A stretch of DNA of 64,000 bases from Saccharospirillum mangrovi (lineage in GTDB: Bacteria > Pseudomonadota > Gammaproteobacteria > Pseudomonadales > Natronospirillaceae), in assembly GCF_003367315.1 (NCBI RefSeq), contig NZ_CP031415.1:1-64000 (forward strand). The letters are read 5' to 3'. Shown piece by piece: positions 30,212 to 37,727 of this stretch; within the stretch, counting starts at the first letter, position 1; each line of letters begins with the position of its first letter. The position numbers were made by a program, and so were the translations under genes. Below the pieces are notes generated by a model. The model ran no database searches, was not told the origin of the DNA, and saw nothing but the letters and a program-made list of their open reading frames with translations.

Positions 30212-32356
30212 GTGACAACCGAGGGCGATCAGTTCCAACAAATACTGGCAACCGCCTGGACGCAGATGGTCAGTGATCCACTGGCCGCCCAAACGCTGAT
30301 TGACCAGGCTCGAACGCTGGTCGAGCCCAACGAACTGGAAAGCATTGAACTCGACTTCCACACCGGCTGGAGCTTCATCTTCCAGGGCGAATACCTGCAA
30401 GCCCTCACTCTCTTCTCTTCAGCGCTAGCACTGGCCGAACGTCTCAAAGCCGTCGATCCGACCATGCGCATTTGCAACGGCATCGGCATGGCGTATTACA
30501 ACCTCGGTCGTTACGGTCTGGCCGAACGCTATTACGAACGCTCGTTGGAACTGAACCAACAGGTGGGCAACAGCAACGGCATTTTTGCCGCCTTGCTCAA
30601 TCAGGCCTTACTGCATTTCCAAACCGACGATCTCGATACCGCCGAACGGTTGCTCAACCAGGCGTTGGGCAGTGATACCCGCGAAGTGTCGCTGGAAAAT
30701 CTGGGTGAAGCCGCCCTGCTGCAAGCCAACCTGCACTCCAAACGTTCCGCCTTCGATGATGCTTTGCTCGGCTGCCGGGCAGCGCTGAAATTCGCTCAGC
30801 AATTGAATTACTGGCATCTGGAAATTCAGGCGTTGATTGCGGTGGCTCGATGCCAGCGTCTACAAGGCCGGTTGGTCGAGTCCGAAACCACATTATTGGT
30901 AACAATCGACCACCCTGAGTTTGATCGGGAAGGCGTATCCGGCCTGGCAGCCTACCTGGAACTGGCCAAAGTGCGCGCCAGCCAAGGTCGTTTTGCACTG
31001 GCGGTCACCGCCTTGCGCACAGGCTTGAAGCGCCCCGGTTTGCCAGCGTTCAGTCTGTTGCAGTTGCGGGCGCTGGAAGTGTTGTCGGTCTGTTTGGAAG
31101 AAGGCGGTAAATATCAGGCGGCGATGCGGGTGATGCGCCGTGCTCTGGATTTTGAGCGCAAACTGCAGGATCAGGACATGCGCCGCCAGTTCGAAGTGCG
31201 CCAACTGCAGGCCAAGATTGATGAACAACGCCTGGAACACGAAATCACCGATCACGAAAACCGCTTGCTCAAAGCCACCCAGGCGCGCCTGCATCTGATC
31301 AACGATCTGTCGCGCGAACTGGCTTCGACCTTAGCGTTAGAAGAAATCGCGCCCAAGCTGTATGAGATCGTATCCGAACGGCTGGACGTTCATTTTGTGT
31401 CGCTGGCACTGAACCGACCCAGAGAGCGGGCGGTGGAATTCGTCAGCATCATCGACAATGGCAAAGCCGTCCCCCGCTATTGCATCCCCTATAAAGTGCA
31501 CGACAGTCGCGCGGTTCGTACCGCCTGCACTGGCGAACCCATTGTTGTCGGCGACGAGTCGGAAAAACCCGGTATCAGTTGGATTGGTGACAGCCAGATC
31601 ATGCCGCGCAGTCAGTTGTTTATGCCGCTGATCCACAACCACCAGGTATTGGGGTTGTTCTCACTGCAAAGCCGCTTTGCCAATCGCTTCAGCCAGGAAG
31701 AGTTGGAGCTGTTGAAATCTCTGGCGCCGTTTGTCGCCATTACATTGAGCAATGCCGTTAGCCACCAGCGGCTGTTTGAACTGAACCAGGCACTGACGCA
31801 CGAGAAAACGCAAATCGAAGCGGCGCGTGAACGCATCGAACACATGGCGCATCACGATACGTTGACGGGTTTGCCCAATCGCCGGCTGCTGTCTGAATTC
31901 GTCGATGTCAAAATCCGCGATTGTGCCGAACGGCGCTGCACCTTTTATCTGGTGTACATCGATCTGGATGGTTTTAAGCCGGTTAACGACCGCTACGGTC
32001 ATCGCATCGGCGATCAGGTGTTGGTGTTGCTCGGCAAGCGTTTGTCGCAGTCGCTGCGCAAAGCCGATTTTGCTGCGCGGGTGGGTGGCGATGAATTCAT
32101 CATCATCATTGATGAAATGCGGCCGGATAAGCAGGTGGGCGATTTTATTAAGCGGCTGTTGTCGGTTATTGAAGAGCCGCTGCGCATTGGCGATGAAACC
32201 CTGAGTCTGTCGGCCAGTATTGGCGTGGCCTGGTACGACCAGCACGGCCAGAGTCTGGACGATTTAATGCACCACGCCGACCAGGCCATGTATGACATCA
32301 AACGCTCGGGGAAAGGCGGGGTCGCCTTCGCATCGACGAACCGGTTGGACGCCTGA
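30212..32356 (+). CDS. TPR-GAF-GGDEF diguanylate cyclase
   Basis: A 714-residue cytoplasmic signalling protein. Tetratricopeptide-like repeats fill about residues 20-330 (for example GMAYYNLGRYGLAERYYERSL), then a coiled coil (about 335-370), a GAF domain (about 375-520), and a GGDEF domain (about 550-710) with DTLTGLPNRRLL, DLDGFKPVNDRYGH and RVGGDEFIIII. The RKAD inhibitory site five residues before GGDEF is intact, so it should make c-di-GMP with product inhibition. It starts with GTG. No EAL domain is present. Confidence 0.92.
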   Translation: MTTEGDQFQQILATAWTQMVSDPLAAQTLIDQARTLVEPNELESIELDFHTGWSFIFQGEYLQALTLFSSALALAERLKAVDPTMRICNGIGMAYYNLGRYGLAERYYERSLELNQQVGNSNGIFAALLNQALLHFQTDDLDTAERLLNQALGSDTREVSLENLGEAALLQANLHSKRSAFDDALLGCRAALKFAQQLNYWHLEIQALIAVARCQRLQGRLVESETTLLVTIDHPEFDREGVSGLAAYLELAKVRASQGRFALAVTALRTGLKRPGLPAFSLLQLRALEVLSVCLEEGGKYQAAMRVMRRALDFERKLQDQDMRRQFEVRQLQAKIDEQRLEHEITDHENRLLKATQARLHLINDLSRELASTLALEEIAPKLYEIVSERLDVHFVSLALNRPRERAVEFVSIIDNGKAVPRYCIPYKVHDSRAVRTACTGEPIVVGDESEKPGISWIGDSQIMPRSQLFMPLIHNHQVLGLFSLQSRFANRFSQEELELLKSLAPFVAITLSNAVSHQRLFELNQALTHEKTQIEAARERIEHMAHHDTLTGLPNRRLLSEFVDVKIRDCAERRCTFYLVYIDLDGFKPVNDRYGHRIGDQVLVLLGKRLSQSLRKADFAARVGGDEFIIIIDEMRPDKQVGDFIKRLLSVIEEPLRIGDETLSLSASIGVAWYDQHGQSLDDLMHHADQAMYDIKRSGKGGVAFASTNRLDA

Positions 32357-32357
32357 T

Positions 32358-32702
32358 TCAACCGGCGAAGCTGAACACCTTCAGTCCCAGACTCACCACC
32401 GTTCCTAAACAGCCTACCCAACCCCAGAACACCAGCGCTTCCCAGAACCGTTTGAGCCGGTTGCGCACGCCGGTATTGGGCAGGGCTTCAGGGCGGGTCA
32501 GCGATACCAGAATGCCAAACAACACCAGACCGAGTCCGAAGACGAAACCCAAAAAAAGGCTGGTGGTGGAGGTCTGCGGTCGGACCAGGGCGAAGGCAAA
32601 ACACAGAGGGAAGACCACAACCCCCAGCCAAAGTAAGTGGTTAGCCAGAGGTTTCATTGGATAGAGAACGCGCAACAGGCGATCTTGAAAACGAAATAAC
32701 AT
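32358..32702 (-). CDS. Small hypothetical membrane protein
   Basis: I do not recognise this protein. From ATG 32702 (MLFRFQDRLLRVLYPMKPLAN), which has GGAG seven bases upstream, it is 114 residues with three hydrophobic segments (about 21-40, 45-65 and 88-110). It ends 1 bp from the convergent GGDEF gene stop. Confidence 0.65.
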   Translation of the reverse strand: MLFRFQDRLLRVLYPMKPLANHLLWLGVVVFPLCFAFALVRPQTSTTSLFLGFVFGLGLVLFGILVSLTRPEALPNTGVRNRLKRFWEALVFWGWVGCLGTVVSLGLKVFSFAG

Positions 32703-32762
32703 CAAAGGCTCCAACCCGACATAGCCGTCCCACTCTGGCAATCGGGTTATCGGCTGTAAAGG

Positions 32763-33491
32763 TCAGCGAGCGGCCTGTTCGAGGAATTGTTTCATCCAGC
32801 GGCCAATGCGTTCGCCCTCGTGTTCGTCAGTCAGGCTGGCTTCAATGCGCTGCATCTGCTCGCGGCTGACGTCGTCCTGACGGTACTCGAGCAACGCCCG
32901 TTCGTAATCCTTGTTGAATTCCGGGTGGCCCTGGAAACACAGCACCTGGCCGGGAATGTAGAAAGCGGCTAACGGGCAGAAGCCATTGCTCAACAATCGT
33001 TTGGCGCCAGGCGGTAGTTCGGTCACCTGATCACGATGGCTGACCAGCAAGCCGACCGTGCCATTTGTGTCGGCACCGTTTTCACCGTTAACGATGAAGT
33101 CCGGCTGCTCGTGCATTTCATACTGCATCACCCCCAAACCCCAACCGGCATCGGCGCGTTCGGCACGTCCGCCCAGAGTATGTGCCAGCAACTGGTGACC
33201 GAAACAGATGCCCAGCAGCGGTTTGCCCGCTTCGAACAACTGCTTGCTGTAATCGCGCAAACGCACAATCCAGTCGTCGTCGGCAAAGGCGTCGTGTTTG
33301 CTGCCAGTGATGAGGTAGGCATCGAAGTCGTCGATTGTCGCCGGATATTCGCCGTTGATGACCGAGAAAATGGGCATGTCCCAATCGGCACCGACCCGGC
33401 CAAACAAATCCTGAAACATGCGGCCGTAACCGACGTAGGTCGGCTTTAAGTTGTCACGCAACACATCGGTTTCAAGAATGGCGACTTTCAT
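32763..33491 (-). CDS. Class I glutamine amidotransferase-like protein
   Basis: The 242-residue protein has the class I GATase triad: the nucleophile in LGICFGHQLLAHTLGG (Cys near 91), and HPEFN in QVLCFQGHPEFNKDYE for the His and Glu. It is a stand-alone domain resembling GMP-synthase-like amidotransferases acting on small molecules such as gamma-glutamyl compounds; no partner synthase domain is present, so the substrate is unknown. The start is CAT at 33489-33491 (MKVAILETDVLRDNL). Confidence 0.88.
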   Translation of the reverse strand: MKVAILETDVLRDNLKPTYVGYGRMFQDLFGRVGADWDMPIFSVINGEYPATIDDFDAYLITGSKHDAFADDDWIVRLRDYSKQLFEAGKPLLGICFGHQLLAHTLGGRAERADAGWGLGVMQYEMHEQPDFIVNGENGADTNGTVGLLVSHRDQVTELPPGAKRLLSNGFCPLAAFYIPGQVLCFQGHPEFNKDYERALLEYRQDDVSREQMQRIEASLTDEHEGERIGRWMKQFLEQAAR

Positions 33492-33558
33492 CGAGCAACT
33501 CCGTGGAGGCAAGGGGTAAGTAGTTAAGTAGTAGAAAGTAAGCGCTGATTCTAATCAA

Positions 33559-34386
33559 TCAGCGTTGCAGCAGGTAGTCGATGACCGGGGCTAAATTGGC
33601 CAGATCGGGATGGCTGGCGTGGTGAATCAAATACAGTGGCAATTCGGTGCGCGTGAGTTCCGGCCAGCCTTGCCACGAGACTTGTTCATGTTGCAGTAAC
33701 GATTCGGGCAGAACCGCCGCGCCGTTGTTGCGCGTTATCCATTGTTTGGCGAGCGACAGATCGCTGGTGCGCAAACTTGCAGTCGGTAATGGCTCGGGTT
33801 GAGACGAGCTTGGCAGGTTGGGTGCCCAGTCCAGGTGAACGAAATTGTGTTCCAGCGCTTGCTCTGCCGTTACGCCACCCGGCGTGATCAACACCAATGG
33901 CAATGAAGTCAGCAATTGGCTGTTCAGTTCATCGACTTTCAACGGCACCGGCAAGATGGCGAGGTCGAGGCTGCGCTCCAGCAAGCGGCGGCTGATTTGG
34001 TCTGGCGTCAGGGTTTCGGTCTGCCAATGACGGTCAGCCAGTTCATCGTGCAGATCCAACAATGCCGGGCCTAACCAGGCCTGCCAAATGGCCGTCGTGG
34101 ACGCCAGGCTTAACGTCGGCGCGCGATCCTGCTGACTGGCAACATCCAGCCGCGCCTGCTCCCAACGCGTGATGATGGATTCGGCGTGCTGACGGAACCG
34201 CTCGCCAGCGGCGGTCAATTGCAGGTTGTTGCGATGCCGCACAAAGAGCGCCGCGCCCAACTGGCTCTCCAATTGTCGGATGCGAAAACTCACCGCCGAT
34301 TGGGTGAGATACAGGTTGCTGGCGGCGTGCCCGAAATGCCGGGTTTGGCAGACTTCCAGAAAGGTTTTCAGTTGCTGAAGGTCCAA
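33559..34386 (-). CDS. LysR family transcriptional regulator, HdfR-like
   Basis: The 275-residue regulator has the LysR winged helix at the N-terminus (MDLQQLKTFLEVCQTRHFGHAASNLYLTQS shortened here to its first motif MDLQQLKTFLEVCQTRHFG) and a periplasmic-binding-like effector domain. The sequence and its divergence from maoP match the hdfR/yifE pair of E. coli. The start is a TTG with a strong GAGGAG six to seven bases upstream. In E. coli HdfR represses flhDC; that target is not assumed here. Confidence 0.88.
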   Translation of the reverse strand: MDLQQLKTFLEVCQTRHFGHAASNLYLTQSAVSFRIRQLESQLGAALFVRHRNNLQLTAAGERFRQHAESIITRWEQARLDVASQQDRAPTLSLASTTAIWQAWLGPALLDLHDELADRHWQTETLTPDQISRRLLERSLDLAILPVPLKVDELNSQLLTSLPLVLITPGGVTAEQALEHNFVHLDWAPNLPSSSQPEPLPTASLRTSDLSLAKQWITRNNGAAVLPESLLQHEQVSWQGWPELTRTELPLYLIHHASHPDLANLAPVIDYLLQR

Positions 34387-34565
34387 GGCTGGCTCCTCGC
34401 CCTGGGAACGTCGCGGCTGGGCGGTCGTTGCGTCGATGGCTGGACCGCGGTTGCTTCGTTCGATTAATCAAAAGACTGCATCGACGCGGCAAAAATTACT
34501 CGTTTTACACTCGGTCGTACAGACCTTATGAATGCGCGCAAGTCAGCAGGACAGCGGAGGTTGTC

Positions 34566-34946
34566 ATGTCCCAAGCAGTCAGCCCAGAAGGCTACACCCT
34601 CTACAAAGCCTTTATCGATAATCGTCATTACCCCTATGGCCTGGAACGTTCCGGAGATTTTTCCATCCGTGAAGCGGAAATGCTGCGCCGTTTGGGTGAA
34701 ACGTTTCGTCGATTGGAAGTGGGTGAGCATCAGGCCGTTAATGAAGTTGAAGAGCAGTTTTTGAAGATGATTCGCGGCGAGAAAGAAGCCACCACCGATT
34801 GCGAAAAACTCTGGCTGAAATACCGGGCCCGAGTGGAAGGCAAGGCGCGGTCGACCTTCTCCTTTACCGCCAGTTATTACTACGCCAAAGGCGCCAACAA
34901 CAGCATTTCACCGGACGACGATTTCTCAGCCGATTACAGCGACTGA
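34566..34946 (+). CDS. maoP: Ori macrodomain protein MaoP (YifE, DUF413)
   Basis: The 126-residue protein is a DUF413 member with the characteristic GYTLYKAFIDNRHYPYGLERSG and LRRLGETFRRLE segments and an acidic C-terminus. In E. coli MaoP acts with the maoS site to organise the Ori macrodomain. Here too it is divergent from an hdfR-like LysR gene and lies about 35 kb from dnaA, which supports the assignment. A longer frame starts at 34428 but ATG 34566, preceded by AGCGGAGG, is the credible start. A bidirectional terminator follows. Confidence 0.9.
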   Translation: MSQAVSPEGYTLYKAFIDNRHYPYGLERSGDFSIREAEMLRRLGETFRRLEVGEHQAVNEVEEQFLKMIRGEKEATTDCEKLWLKYRARVEGKARSTFSFTASYYYAKGANNSISPDDDFSADYSD

Positions 34947-34965
34947 GCGTTTCGTCGGGGCATAA

Positions 34966-34989
34966 AAAAGGCGGCTGTTGCCGCCTTTT
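34966..34989. terminator. Bidirectional terminator between maoP and the OmpA-like gene
   Basis: A perfect 10-bp stem AAAAGGCGGC / GCCGCCTTTT with a TGTT loop, flanked by A- and T-rich ends, lies between two convergent genes. Confidence 0.88.
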
Positions 34990-35004
34990 GCGTGTCTGCC
35001 ATCC

Positions 35005-35679
35005 TCACTGCGCGACGATGGCTTCCAGACTGATTTCAACCCGGCGGTTAGCCGAACGGCCGGCGTCGGTGTCGTTGCTCGCTACCGGTCGGCTTTCACC
35101 GTAACCAATGGCAGCAATCCGTTCATACGCCACGCCAGCTTTCAGGAACACTTCGGCGACGCTGGACGCGCGCTGTTCCGACAACAATTGGTTATAGCTG
35201 TCGCTGCCGGTGCTGTCGGTATGGCCTTCCACGGTGACCAGGGTGTTTTTGTATTCCTGCAACACCTTAGCGACCGATTCCAGCGTACTGGTGAATTCGG
35301 CTTTCACCGACGCGCTGTTGGTGTCGAAGGTGATGTTGCCCGGCATGATCAGATCGATCTGGCCTTCGTCGGTGCGGCGCACCTGCACGCCACTGTCGAC
35401 CAGCTCCTGCCGCAGTTGCGCTTCCTGACGATCCATATACAGGCCAACGCCGCCGCCGGCGACGCCGCCAATGCCGGCACCGATCAACGCCCGGCGCATG
35501 CGTTCATCTTTCGGCGCGGTGGCAGCACCCAGTACCGCACCGAGCAAACCACCGGCGATGGCGCCGCGTGAGGTGTTGTTAATCTGGTTCTGGCCGGTAA
35601 AGGCATCCAGAGACGTACAGCCGGTCAGGATGGCGGCGCTCAGTGCCAGTGGCCAACTCAGTTTCTGCCAGGTTCTCAT
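35005..35679 (-). CDS. OmpA-family peptidoglycan-binding lipoprotein
   Basis: A 224-residue outer-membrane lipoprotein. The signal peptide ends in the lipobox LTGC (Cys near 22), followed by a glycine-zipper region (GAIAGGLLGAVLGAAT, GAGIGGVAGGGVG, about 38-77) and a C-terminal OmpA domain (about 105-220) with VEGHTDSTGSDSYNQLLSEQR and NRRVEI that bind diaminopimelate in peptidoglycan. GGAGGAA precedes the ATG. It resembles the YiaD type and probably tethers the outer membrane. Confidence 0.92.
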   Translation of the reverse strand: MRTWQKLSWPLALSAAILTGCTSLDAFTGQNQINNTSRGAIAGGLLGAVLGAATAPKDERMRRALIGAGIGGVAGGGVGLYMDRQEAQLRQELVDSGVQVRRTDEGQIDLIMPGNITFDTNSASVKAEFTSTLESVAKVLQEYKNTLVTVEGHTDSTGSDSYNQLLSEQRASSVAEVFLKAGVAYERIAAIGYGESRPVASNDTDAGRSANRRVEISLEAIVAQ

Positions 35680-35726
35680 CAGTTGGGTTCCTCCCTAAGG
35701 TGAAAGGCAGTGTGACGATGGTGGAT

Positions 35727-36233
35727 CTAACGTTTAAAGCGGTGACTGATTAAGTCGAGCGGCAGCAAAGCTGTCTGCTTGGCTTCTTCCATCACGATGT
35801 AACTTTTCGATTCCCGCACGTACGGCAGAGCCAACAGCATCTCTCCCAAGTACTTGCGATAACTGGCGAGGTCGGTCAGACGCAGTTTGATCAGGTAGTC
35901 CGATTGGCCCGATACCAGATGACATTCCTGAACGTAACTGAGTCCATCCACGGCTTCGCGGAAAGCATCAAAGGATTCCGGTGATTGATTCGACAAGGTG
36001 ATTTCGACGAACACCAACAGCGACAACCCCAACGCCAGCGGATCGATACTGGCGTGGTAACCCTGAATATAGCCAGAACGTTCCAGGCGTTTCACCCGGT
36101 CCATGCAAGGAGTGGTCGAGAGTCCGACTTTTTCGGCCAGATCAACGTAAGAGATGCGAGCGTTTTCCTGCAGCGCCTTGAGGATTTTCAAATCGAGGCG
36201 ATCCAGTTTGCGAGTACTGCGACTGTCGGTCAT
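35727..36233 (-). CDS. Lrp/AsnC family transcriptional regulator
   Basis: The 168-residue regulator has an N-terminal helix-turn-helix (LDRLDLKILKALQENARIS, VGLSTTPCMDRVKRLERSGYI) and a C-terminal RAM domain for amino-acid binding and oligomerisation. The start ATG 36233 (MTDSRSTRKLDRLDLKI) is preferred over a frame extension to 36293. Length and sequence are close to global Lrp, but a more specific AsnC paralogue cannot be excluded. Confidence 0.9.
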   Translation of the reverse strand: MTDSRSTRKLDRLDLKILKALQENARISYVDLAEKVGLSTTPCMDRVKRLERSGYIQGYHASIDPLALGLSLLVFVEITLSNQSPESFDAFREAVDGLSYVQECHLVSGQSDYLIKLRLTDLASYRKYLGEMLLALPYVRESKSYIVMEEAKQTALLPLDLISHRFKR

Positions 36234-36431
36234 CGCACCGGTTACCAGAGGAAAAGAGTGGGCAGCATACCCGAGCGCCAGCGGCGGCGGCAATTGGCGC
36301 TGCGCAACGGTTGACGCCGCGAGGCGGACTCCGTACTATTGCGCAGCTCAAACGCCAGCCCCCGCGTTTCGACCGCAAAGGTCAGCAAAATCAAGGGCTT
36401 GCGTACTTGCCTTACCCCAGGCATCCAGTGT

Positions 36432-36508
36432 CGGAGAGTAGCTCAGCTTGGTAGAGCACTACCTTCGGGAGGTAGGGGTCGCAGGTTCAAATCCTGTCTC
36501 TCCGACCA
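36432..36508 (+). tRNA. tRNA-Pro (anticodon CGG)
   Basis: A complete 77-nt cloverleaf with encoded CCA. The acceptor CGGAGAG pairs with CTCTCCG, the D stem is GCTC/GAGC, the anticodon stem CTACC/GGTAG holds the loop TTCGGGA (anticodon CGG, reading CCG), and the T arm is GCAGG-TTCAAAT-CCTGT. No T-run terminator follows; instead the 3' end passes straight into a tandem repeat array that repeats its last 22 nt. Confidence 0.96.
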
Positions 36509-37203
36509 ATCCAAATACTTCCCCTCGTTAAGACTAGCAATACAAGCTCCGCGACCCGTGGGTCGCAGCCGGGGCGCCGGCCGGATCAAATCCTGTCTCT
36601 CCGACCAATCCAAATACTTCCCCTCGTTAAGACTAGCAATACAAGCTCCGCGACCCGTGGGTCGCAGCCGGGGCGCCGGCCGGATCAAATCCTGTCTCTC
36701 CGACCAATCCAAATACTTCCCCTCGTTAAGACTAGCAATACAAGCTCCGCGACCCGTGGGTCGCAGCCGGGGCGCCGGCCGGATCAAATCCTGTCTCTCC
36801 GACCAATCCAAATACTTCCCCTCGTTAAGACTAGCAATACAAGCTCCGCGACCCGTGGGTCGCAGCCGGGGCGCCGGCCGGATCAAATCCTGTCTCTCCG
36901 ACCAATCCAAATACTTCCCCTCGTTAAGACTAGCAATACAAGCTCCGCGACCCGTGGGTCGCAGCCGGGGCGCCGGCCGGATCAAATCCTGTCTCTCCGA
37001 CCAATCCAAATACTTCCCCTCGTTAAGACTAGCAATACAAGCTCCGCGACCCGTGGGTCGCAGCCGGGGCGCCGGCCGGATCAAATCCTGTCTCTCCGAC
37101 CAATCCAAATACTTCCCCTTGTTAAGACTGGCAACACAAGCTCCGCGACCCGTGGGTCGCAGCCGGATGGCCGGCCCGTTCAAATCCTGTCTCTCCGACC
37201 AAT
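36487..37203 (+). repeat. Seven tandem 99-bp units carrying the tRNA-Pro 3' end
   Basis: From TCAAATCC in the T-loop (36487) the sequence recurs with a period of exactly 99 bp: 36487, 36586, 36685, 36784, 36883, 36982, 37081, and a final tail at 37180. Each recurrence contains the 3' T-arm strand, acceptor strand and CCA of the tRNA, then about 60 bp of spacer with the hairpin GCGACCC-GT-GGGTCGC (36551-36566 in unit one) and a GC-rich stretch. The first six units look identical; the seventh has several substitutions. The period is a multiple of three and both strands stay open, which explains spurious 400-codon frames. No intrinsic terminator lies between the tRNA and the array end. Confidence 0.95.
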
Positions 37204-37239
37204 CTTGCTCCACTTCCCCAAATCCAATTCCAGCAGGCG

Positions 37240-37569
37240 TCACTGCAGCCAATGGTCTTCGCTGTAGGGTTGCAGTTCCAGGCGTGTCAGTCGTCGGCCG
37301 GTTAATACCACCCAGCCGAGGTAGCGGCGGTCGCCGCGCGTGGCGAATTCGAATTCGTAGCTGCGTTCGAATGCCAGCAGGGTGGCGTTGCTGCGCACCA
37401 GCCGGATTTTGCGCAAATAAATGCTTTGATCGAGAAGTTGAACATTCGCCCGGCGAGTGGCTTGTCGCGCATGGCGCAGTGCCAGTTGACGAATGCCGAG
37501 GTGATGCCAGAACCAGGCTACTACCACTACAACGGCAAAAGCCGCCAACAGTTGATCTGTCGATAACAC
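37240..37569 (-). CDS. DUF3301 family membrane-anchored protein
   Basis: A 109-residue protein with one N-terminal membrane helix (about 5-22) and a basic cytoplasmic or periplasmic domain with the DUF3301 pattern: ARQATRRANVQLLDQSIYLRKIRLVR and YEFEFATRGDRRYLGWVVLTGRRL. It uses a GTG start. The function of the family is unknown. Any transcript reading through the tRNA array would be antisense to this gene. Confidence 0.82.
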   Translation of the reverse strand: MLSTDQLLAAFAVVVVVAWFWHHLGIRQLALRHARQATRRANVQLLDQSIYLRKIRLVRSNATLLAFERSYEFEFATRGDRRYLGWVVLTGRRLTRLELQPYSEDHWLQ

Positions 37570-37639
37570 CTACATACGTCCAATCGAAATTTGGCCCAGC
37601 GTAGCACTGGGCACCCAAAGCAAAAAATGCATTCGATTT

Positions 37640-37670
37640 GCGAACGATAATGCAACTATTTATCATTCGC
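37640..37670 (+). promoter_or_regulatory. Putative Fur box upstream of the TonB-dependent receptor
   Basis: GCGAACGATAA (37640-37650) and TTATCATTCGC (37660-37670) are inverted with one mismatch, giving the GATAAT...ATTATC-like pattern of a Fur site 58 bp before the receptor start. Confidence 0.6.
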
Positions 37671-37727
37671 GTCGATTCGCATATTCAATCCTAAATCCCA
37701 TGTTCGAAATTTTTTGCTGAGGTGCTC

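Noticed and set aside
36487-37203. CRISPR array
   Set aside because: The whole 99-bp unit is repeated, spacer included, six times without change; there are no unique spacers and no cas genes.
36509-37239. Integrated island or prophage at the tRNA
   Set aside because: There is no integrase, phage or transfer gene between the tRNA and the DUF3301 gene; only the repeat array is present.
36339-37666. Two long repeat proteins on opposite strands over the tRNA array
   Set aside because: The frames are open only because the 99-bp period is divisible by three; they overlap the tRNA gene and have no convincing ribosome binding site.
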